NCBI RefSeq assembly: GCF_947496995.1
Contig: NZ_CANMFD010000001.1
Coordinates: 1,174,692-1,238,691, forward strand
DNA: 64,000 nt
Direction: 5' to 3'
From: an uncultured Roseibium sp.
GTDB lineage: Bacteria; Pseudomonadota; Alphaproteobacteria; Rhizobiales; Stappiaceae
Positions 58,927-64,000 of this stretch are shown here, piece by piece. Position 1 is the first letter of the stretch, and every line of letters begins with the position of its first letter. A model generated the notes under the pieces. The model searched no databases and had not been told where the DNA came from. It was given only the letters and a program-made list of their open reading frames with translations. The position numbers and the translations under genes were made by a program.

Positions 58927-59484
58927 TTATACCTCCTGCAGCTTGCCGCGTTTGAGATGTTCGTCGAGGCGCGGCATGATTTCCACGAAATTGCAGGGCA
59001 TGTGCCGATAGTCGAGCTGCCATTTCAGGATGCCGTCCCAGGCGTCCTTGCAGGCGCCGGGTGAGCCGGGCAGCACGAAGATATAGGTAGCGCCGGCAAC
59101 GCCGCCGGTTGCTCTGGACTGGATCGTCGACGTGCCGATCTTGTCATAGGAAATCCGGTGAAACACTTCCGAAAATCCGTCCATCCTCTTTTCGAACAGG
59201 GGCTCCATGGCTTCGGGCGTCACGTCACGGCCGGTGAAGCCGGTGCCGCCGGTGGAGATGATCACGTCGACGCCCGGATCTGCGATCCAGCTTTTCACGA
59301 CATTCTGGATGGCGGGCACGTCATCGGTCGCGATTTTCCTGTCCGCGAGCCGGTGACCTGCCTTTTCAAGCCGCTCGGCCAGAGTGTTGCCGGAACGATC
59401 CTCGTCCAGCGTTCGGGTGTCGGACACGGTCAGAACCGCGATGTTGAGCGGGATGAACGGGCGCGTATCGTCCAGACGGGGCAT
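58927..59484 (-). CDS. moaB: Molybdenum cofactor biosynthesis protein B
   Basis: MoaB/MogA adenylylates molybdopterin before molybdenum insertion. The 185-residue protein has [20 protein letters not shown], the substrate loop [20 protein letters not shown], and [17 protein letters not shown]. The ATG at 59484 gives the usual N-terminus. It is divergent from the aminotransferase gene. Confidence 0.95.
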   Translation of the reverse strand: MPRLDDTRPFIPLNIAVLTVSDTRTLDEDRSGNTLAERLEKAGHRLADRKIATDDVPAIQNVVKSWIADPGVDVIISTGGTGFTGRDVTPEAMEPLFEKRMDGFSEVFHRISYDKIGTSTIQSRATGGVAGATYIFVLPGSPGACKDAWDGILKWQLDYRHMPCNFVEIMPRLDEHLKRGKLQEV

Positions 59485-59612
59485 GGCGGTCTCCTTTGTT
59501 GCTAACAGATAGGCGATTGCGGGTGCAGGTTCCAGAGCCTTCGCCTTTTCGGAGAGGGGGAGGGTTGCGCAATAAAATTTCAAAAAATAACAAGATTGGG
59601 ACACTTGCTAAA

Positions 59613-59641
59613 TATTTAGGTCAGTATTATTGACTTAAATA
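59613..59641. promoter_or_regulatory. Palindromic operator candidate before the aminotransferase
   Basis: TATTTAGGTCA (59613-59623), seven bases, TGACTTAAATA (59631-59641) is an 11-bp inverted repeat with one mismatch, ending 26 bases before the start codon. The spacer contains TATTAT, a possible -10. It would suit a dimeric repressor or activator such as an Lrp/GntR-type protein; which one is unknown. Confidence 0.55.
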
Positions 59642-59667
59642 TCGAAGCAATCGCCAAAGAGCAGAAA

Positions 59668-60894
59668 ATGACCACCTGGGACAGCCTCTATGCCAGACGC
59701 GCCAGCCGAATGCGCGCCTCGGAAATCCGTGAACTCCTCAAGCTGCTGGATCAGCCGGACGTGATTTCCTTCGCCGGCGGTATCCCAGATTCTTCGCTGT
59801 TTCCTTCACAAGCGTTCAAGAACGCCTATGCGGATATTCTCGGAGGCCCGGAGGCCGGAAAAGCTCTGCAATACGGCGTGAGCGAAGGCAGCCTGCGTCT
59901 TCGCCGCTGGATTGCTGCACATATGCGCGATCTCGGCATCGACTGCGGCCCGGAAAACATTCTGGTCACGTCCGGCTCCCAACAGGGACTGGACTATATC
60001 GGCAAGCTTTTCCTGTCTGCGGAAGATACGGCGCTGGTCCAATCGCCGACCTATCTCGGTGCCCTGCAGGCGTTCAACGCCTATGAGCCCCGCTTCGAGC
60101 GGCTCGATCCGGGCGCCAACCGACCGGCTGCCGATTACGCAGCCAGGGCGCACGAAGCGGGCGGCCGGGTCAAATTCGCCTATCTGTCACCCGATTTCGC
60201 CAATCCGACCGGTCTCACACTGGATCTGGAAGAGCGCCGGAAGGTCCTGTCGCTCGCCGATGATCTGAACTGCGCGATTGTCGAGGACGCGCCCTATCAA
60301 TGCCTGCGCTATCAAGGCGACGCTGTGCGCCCGCTGCTGGCCCTCGATTGCGAAGCCTCCGGCGGCATCGATCACACCCGTACGCTCTATTGCGGCAGTT
60401 TTTCCAAATCCCTGTCGCCTGGCCTCCGGCTCGGCTGGATCTGCGCCGCATCAGAGGTGATTTCCAGACTGGTCCTGATCAAGCAGGCAAGTGACCTGAA
60501 CACGCCGGTTCTCAATCAGGAAGCGATGGCGCGCGTGGCCGAAGAGCATTTCGACACGCATGTCGCCAAAACCAGGGCGGTCTACAAATCGCGCCGGGAT
60601 GCGATGCTGGCAGCTCTTGAAAAGCATATGCCCGAAGGCGTTCGCTGGACGAAACCGGAGGGTGGCATGTTCATCTGGATGGATCTGCCGGACGGTATGG
60701 ATGCCGCTGAATTGTTGAAAGCGTCGGTTGAAACTGCCAGGGTCGCCTTCGTCCCGGGCAGGGCCTTTCATCCGGACGGCAGCGGCGCCAACACCTTGCG
60801 TCTCAGCTTCTCCAATGCGGATGTTGCAAAGATCGAAGCCGGGATTGCCAGGCTGGGAAATGTGACTGGAAAAGCCATCCCATCCGCGCTGTAA
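59668..60894 (+). CDS. PLP-dependent aminotransferase (2-aminoadipate/LysN type)
   Basis: The 408-residue class I/II aminotransferase resembles LysN and the aminotransferase part of MocR proteins. It has ISFAGGIPDSSLFPSQAFKN, YGVSEGSLRLRRWIAAHM, the PLP region AYLSPDFANPTGLTLDLEER, and the PLP lysine in CGSFSKSLSPGLRLGWI. The substrate, probably an aliphatic amino acid, is not certain. A palindrome lies just upstream. Confidence 0.92.
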   Translation: MTTWDSLYARRASRMRASEIRELLKLLDQPDVISFAGGIPDSSLFPSQAFKNAYADILGGPEAGKALQYGVSEGSLRLRRWIAAHMRDLGIDCGPENILVTSGSQQGLDYIGKLFLSAEDTALVQSPTYLGALQAFNAYEPRFERLDPGANRPAADYAARAHEAGGRVKFAYLSPDFANPTGLTLDLEERRKVLSLADDLNCAIVEDAPYQCLRYQGDAVRPLLALDCEASGGIDHTRTLYCGSFSKSLSPGLRLGWICAASEVISRLVLIKQASDLNTPVLNQEAMARVAEEHFDTHVAKTRAVYKSRRDAMLAALEKHMPEGVRWTKPEGGMFIWMDLPDGMDAAELLKASVETARVAFVPGRAFHPDGSGANTLRLSFSNADVAKIEAGIARLGNVTGKAIPSAL

Positions 60895-60936
60895 TCAGAG
60901 CTTGTGACTGCGGCAGAGGGATCAGGGCATGCTCGA

Positions 60937-61581
60937 ATGGCGCTGAGCGATCAGGTGAACAATTACTGCGAGCGGCTCGGACCGGAATTCTGGGCCGAAC
61001 CGCTCAACGCTGTCACCAATGCCGCCTTTCTGATCGCCGCCCTTGCGGCCTGGCTGATCTGGCGCAGAAAAACGCCGGACGATCTGCCGGCGCTTCTGCT
61101 GATCGCAATTGTCTTCGCCACGGGCGTGGGATCCTTCCTGTTCCACACATTCGCGACCCGCTGGGCAAGCCTCGCCGACGTGATCCCGATCGCGCTCTTC
61201 ATCCATGTCTATCTGTTTTTCGCGCTGAAACGCTTTCTGGCGCTAACCTGGTGGGCGGCGGCCGGCATCGTCGTCATCTTCTTTGCGGCCTCGCCACTTG
61301 TCATCGGTGCACTGGCGCCGCTGGCCGGGTCCTCGGCGGGCTACGTTCCCGCCCTGCTGGCGATTTTCGTGGTCGGCGGGCTGTGTATCCGGACCGACCG
61401 CAGGCTCGGCGGCCGGCTTCTGCTGACAGGGGTGATTTTCACCGCATCGCTTGGCTTCCGGATGTTGGACGCGCCGCTCTGTGCGGATCTGGCGATTGGA
61501 ACCCATTTCCTGTGGCATATCCTGAACAGCATCGTGCTCTTCACGTTACTACGGGTTCTCATTTTGCAGCGTGCCGGGTAA
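60937..61581 (+). CDS. Alkaline-ceramidase-like integral membrane protein
   Basis: The 214-residue protein has about seven helices and the ceramidase-superfamily signatures: NNYCERLGPEFWAEPLNAVT near the N-terminus, GVGSFLFHTFATRWASLADV with the metal His and Asp, and IGTHFLWHILNSIVLFTLL with two His at the end. In eukaryotes this family hydrolyses ceramide with zinc. The bacterial members are widespread but mostly uncharacterised. A GTG at 60904 would add 11 residues. It follows the aminotransferase closely. Confidence 0.87.
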   Translation: MALSDQVNNYCERLGPEFWAEPLNAVTNAAFLIAALAAWLIWRRKTPDDLPALLLIAIVFATGVGSFLFHTFATRWASLADVIPIALFIHVYLFFALKRFLALTWWAAAGIVVIFFAASPLVIGALAPLAGSSAGYVPALLAIFVVGGLCIRTDRRLGGRLLLTGVIFTASLGFRMLDAPLCADLAIGTHFLWHILNSIVLFTLLRVLILQRAG

Positions 61582-61655
61582 ATCTCGGCGTTCATTCACG
61601 ATTTTGCAACGGGTACGGACAGACGGTACCCACGGCAGATGCGAACACGGTCGAT

Positions 61656-61741
61656 CCGCTTTCATGTGCACTCATATGAAACGGAAGCTTGATCGATATT
61701 GAAAAGACAGCGCATCCTGTGTTCGTCTGAATGCAGATGCG
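61656..61741 (+). repeat. Two-hairpin element upstream of the malic enzyme gene
   Basis: Stem 1 (ccgctttcat/atgaaacgg, 61656-61665 with 61676-61684) is linked by AAGCTTGATCGATATTGAAAA to stem 2 (cgcatc/gatgcg, 61711-61716 with 61736-61741). Order, linker and loop words (GTTC, GAATGCAGA) match the element at 54551-54650, while the stem sequences differ in a compensated way. Confidence 0.55.
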
Positions 61742-61779
61742 ACAGAACAGTGATTCAAGGGAAGAGGGCAGGGACCGTC

Positions 61780-64000
61780 ATGAGCGAAGGCAACAACACC
61801 GAGAGCGATCTGACTGACGCCGCCCTGTTCTATCATGAGCATCCGCGACCCGGTAAACTGGAGATCCAGGCAACCAAGCCGCTGGGCAACCAGCGCGACC
61901 TGGCGCTCGCCTATTCTCCGGGCGTCGCCGCCCCATGTCTTGCAATCGCCGACGATCCTTCGAAGGCGGCACTCTATACCTCACGTGCCAATCTGGTAGC
62001 CGTGATCTCCAACGGCACAGCCGTTCTCGGCCTCGGCAATATCGGGCCACTCGCCTCCAAACCGGTGATGGAAGGCAAGGCTGTCCTCTTCAAGAAATTC
62101 GCCGGGATTGACGTCTTCGACATCGAGGTCGCCGAAAACGATGTCGACAAGTTCGTCGATGCGGTGTCCGTCCTCGAGCCGACCTTCGGCGGCATCAACC
62201 TGGAAGACATCAAGGCGCCGGAATGCTTCATGATCGAGGCCCGGCTCCGGGAAAAAATGAACATCCCGGTCTTTCATGACGACCAGCACGGCACGGCGAT
62301 CATTGTCGGCGCTGCCGTCCGCAACGCTCTGGAACTGGCCGACAAGAAGATCGAGGACGCCCGGATCGTCGCCTCCGGTGCCGGTGCCGCGGCCCTGGCC
62401 TGCCTGAACATGCTGATCTCACTCGGCGCCCGGCGGGAAAATATCTGGGTCACCGATATCGAAGGGGTCGTCTATGAAGGCCGCGAGGCGCTCATGGACG
62501 AGTGGAAGTCCGCTTTCGCCCAGAAAACCGACAAACGGACACTCGACGAAGTTATCGACGGCGCCGATGTGTTTCTCGGGCTGTCGGCCGGCGGCGTACT
62601 CAAGCCCCATATGGTCGAAAAGATGGGCAAAGGTCCGCTGATTCTGGCGTTGGCCAATCCGAACCCGGAAATCATGCCCGAGCTGGCCCAATCCGTGCGC
62701 GACGACGTGGTGATGTGCACCGGCCGCTCCGACTATCCCAACCAGGTCAACAACGTACTGTGCTTCCCCTATATTTTCCGCGGCGCGCTGGATGTCGGCG
62801 CGACGACGATCAACGAGGAAATGAAGCGCGCGGCGGTGGAAGCCATCGCCGGCCTTGCCCGCGAGGAACCGTCCGACGTGGCCGCCCGGGCTTATGGCGG
62901 CAAGACCGAAACCTTCGGTCCGAACTACCTGATCCCTTCGCCCTTCGACCAGCGCCTCATCCTGCGCGTGGCACCGGCCGTGGCGAAGGCGGCGATGGAC
63001 TCCGGTGTTGCCACCCGTCCGATCGAGGATTTCGCTGCCTATATGGATGTGCTGAACCGCTTCGTGTTCCGCTCCGGCCTGATCATGAAGCCGATCATCC
63101 AGAACGCCGCCAAAGATCCGCAGCGGATTATCTACGCCGAAGGCGAGGACGAGCGCGTCCTGCGTGCGGCACAGGTCATGATCGAGGACAAGATCGCCAC
63201 ACCGATCCTCGTCGGCCGGCCGGACGTTCTCAAGACCCGTTGCGAGCGCTTCGGCCTGAAGATCCGCCCGGATGTCGACTTCGAATTTATCAACCCGCAG
63301 GACGACCCGCGCTATCGCGACTACGTGGATGAATATCTTGAGTGCGTCGGCCGCCACGGCATGCCGCCCGATTCGGCGCGAACCGTCGTGCGAACCAACA
63401 CCACGGTGATTTCCGCGCTTGCCGTCAGGCGCGGCGAGGTCGATGCCGTCATTTGTGGGCTGGAGGGCCGGTTCAGCCGCCATCTGCGGGACATCAAGCA
63501 GATTATCGGCGTGTGTGACAGCGCGCGTGACCTGTCCGCCATGTCGCTCCTGATCAACAGCCGCGGCGCGCTTTTCCTGTCAGACACATTCGTCACCGAG
63601 GATCCGACCGCCGAAGAGATCTCCGAGATGGCAGGGCTGGCCGCAGAAGAAATCCGCCGCTTCGGGATCGAGCCGAAGATCGCCCTGCTGTCCTTCTCGA
63701 ATTTCGGCTCACGGGAAACGGCATCCTCGCGCAAGATGCGCGAGGCAACGGAATTGATCTGGAAACGCTATCCGGACCTTGAAGTGGACGGCGAAATGCA
63801 CGGCGATAGCGCTCTGAGCGAAGCGCTGCGTGAGCGGGTGATGCCAAACAGCAAGCTGAGCGGCGAAGCCAACCTTCTGCTGTTCCCCAACCTTGATGCG
63901 GCCAACATCGCCCACAATCTGCTCAAGGTGGCGACGCAGGCCCTGCATGTCGGCCCGATCCTGCTGGGAACGGCAAAGCCGGCGCACGTTCTTACCCCGT
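61780..64000 (+). CDS. maeB: NADP-dependent malic enzyme, MaeB type (3' partial)
   Basis: MaeB oxidatively decarboxylates malate to pyruvate. The frame is open from the ATG at 61780, preceded by AGAGGGCAGGG, to the last base, at least 740 residues, so only a small C-terminal part of the usual about 760-770 is missing. The malic enzyme domain (about 1-420) has [37 protein letters not shown] with the metal site, and [11 protein letters not shown] phosphotransacetylase-like domain follows (about 430 onward, [20 protein letters not shown]). That domain is thought to be regulatory, binding acetyl-CoA. Confidence 0.95.
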   Translation, partial: MSEGNNTESDLTDAALFYHEHPRPGKLEIQATKPLGNQRDLALAYSPGVAAPCLAIADDPSKAALYTSRANLVAVISNGTAVLGLGNIGPLASKPVMEGKAVLFKKFAGIDVFDIEVAENDVDKFVDAVSVLEPTFGGINLEDIKAPECFMIEARLREKMNIPVFHDDQHGTAIIVGAAVRNALELADKKIEDARIVASGAGAAALACLNMLISLGARRENIWVTDIEGVVYEGREALMDEWKSAFAQKTDKRTLDEVIDGADVFLGLSAGGVLKPHMVEKMGKGPLILALANPNPEIMPELAQSVRDDVVMCTGRSDYPNQVNNVLCFPYIFRGALDVGATTINEEMKRAAVEAIAGLAREEPSDVAARAYGGKTETFGPNYLIPSPFDQRLILRVAPAVAKAAMDSGVATRPIEDFAAYMDVLNRFVFRSGLIMKPIIQNAAKDPQRIIYAEGEDERVLRAAQVMIEDKIATPILVGRPDVLKTRCERFGLKIRPDVDFEFINPQDDPRYRDYVDEYLECVGRHGMPPDSARTVVRTNTTVISALAVRRGEVDAVICGLEGRFSRHLRDIKQIIGVCDSARDLSAMSLLINSRGALFLSDTFVTEDPTAEEISEMAGLAAEEIRRFGIEPKIALLSFSNFGSRETASSRKMREATELIWKRYPDLEVDGEMHGDSALSEALRERVMPNSKLSGEANLLLFPNLDAANIAHNLLKVATQALHVGPILLGTAKPAHVLTP

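Overview
The window is chromosomal DNA from an alphaproteobacterium, most likely of the Rhizobiales/Stappiaceae type (Roseibium/Labrenzia-like; genus is inference). Pointers are the split F0 stalk (atpF' plus atpF), a CcrM-type GANTC methyltransferase, the ctaD-ctaB-ctaG-coxC order, an Irr-type ICE box before bacterioferritin, a RirA-like box before a heme operon, glycine decarboxylase split into gcvPA/gcvPB behind a tandem glycine riboswitch, and high-GC coding bias. Nearly all of it is dense core genome. I see no rRNA, tRNA, CRISPR array, prophage or intact insertion sequence.

Layout. 1-5.6 kb: aa3 cytochrome oxidase and its assembly genes (ctaD partial, ctaB, small membrane protein, ctaG, coxC, DUF983, surf1). 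5.7-11.5 kb: a four-gene heme/iron operon (TonB receptor, exporter-fold SbmA/YddA-like ABC protein, HemS/ChuX-like protein, ChaN-like protein) behind an extended palindrome containing TGA-N9-TCA. 11.6-24.6 kb: peroxiredoxin, DsbD-N-like protein, YqgE, thrC, an M16 peptidase, GNAT, a membrane GGDEF/EAL protein, lipid kinase, and rnhA-thrB-ispH on the minus strand. 24.7-30.2 kb: glycine riboswitch and gcvT-gcvH-OsmC-gcvPA-gcvPB. 30.2-33.2 kb: hemerythrin-like protein, a MarR/isochorismatase pair, several palindromic intergenic repeats, and a tyrosine leader peptide with alternative hairpins before tyrS. 34.5-38.6 kb: aldehyde dehydrogenase with an AcoR-like activator lacking an AAA+ domain, then ccrM. 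39.0-42.1 kb: a 264-bp MITE-like element and an amino-acid ABC transporter set without an ATPase gene. 42.3-47.2 kb: amn, bfr, fasciclin protein, mutY, DUF721. 47.4-54.5 kb: dsbA-like, smc and the F0 ATP synthase operon. 54.6-55.6 kb: a small unrecognised two-gene cassette, one product cysteine-rich. 55.7-64 kb: rnhB, radical SAM, glycosyltransferase, VOC protein, moaB, aminotransferase, ceramidase-like protein, and a malic enzyme gene that runs off the end.

The genes fall into three themes. Respiration and energy: cytochrome oxidase with its heme supply, F0 and malic enzyme. Iron and heme homeostasis: a probable iron-repressed uptake operon and an Irr-controlled bacterioferritin. Amino-acid metabolism under RNA-level control: the glycine riboswitch and the tyrosine attenuator, plus thrB and thrC.

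The strongest new-looking signal is the complete ribosome-mediated attenuator before tyrS (33009-33165). A 21-residue leader peptide carries Tyr-Phe-Tyr-Tyr, and three mutually exclusive pairings end in an intrinsic terminator. Other leads are the heme operon with an exporter-type ABC protein, the MITE whose insertion supplies a stop codon, a family of covarying two-hairpin intergenic elements, and the 54.8-55.6 kb cassette.
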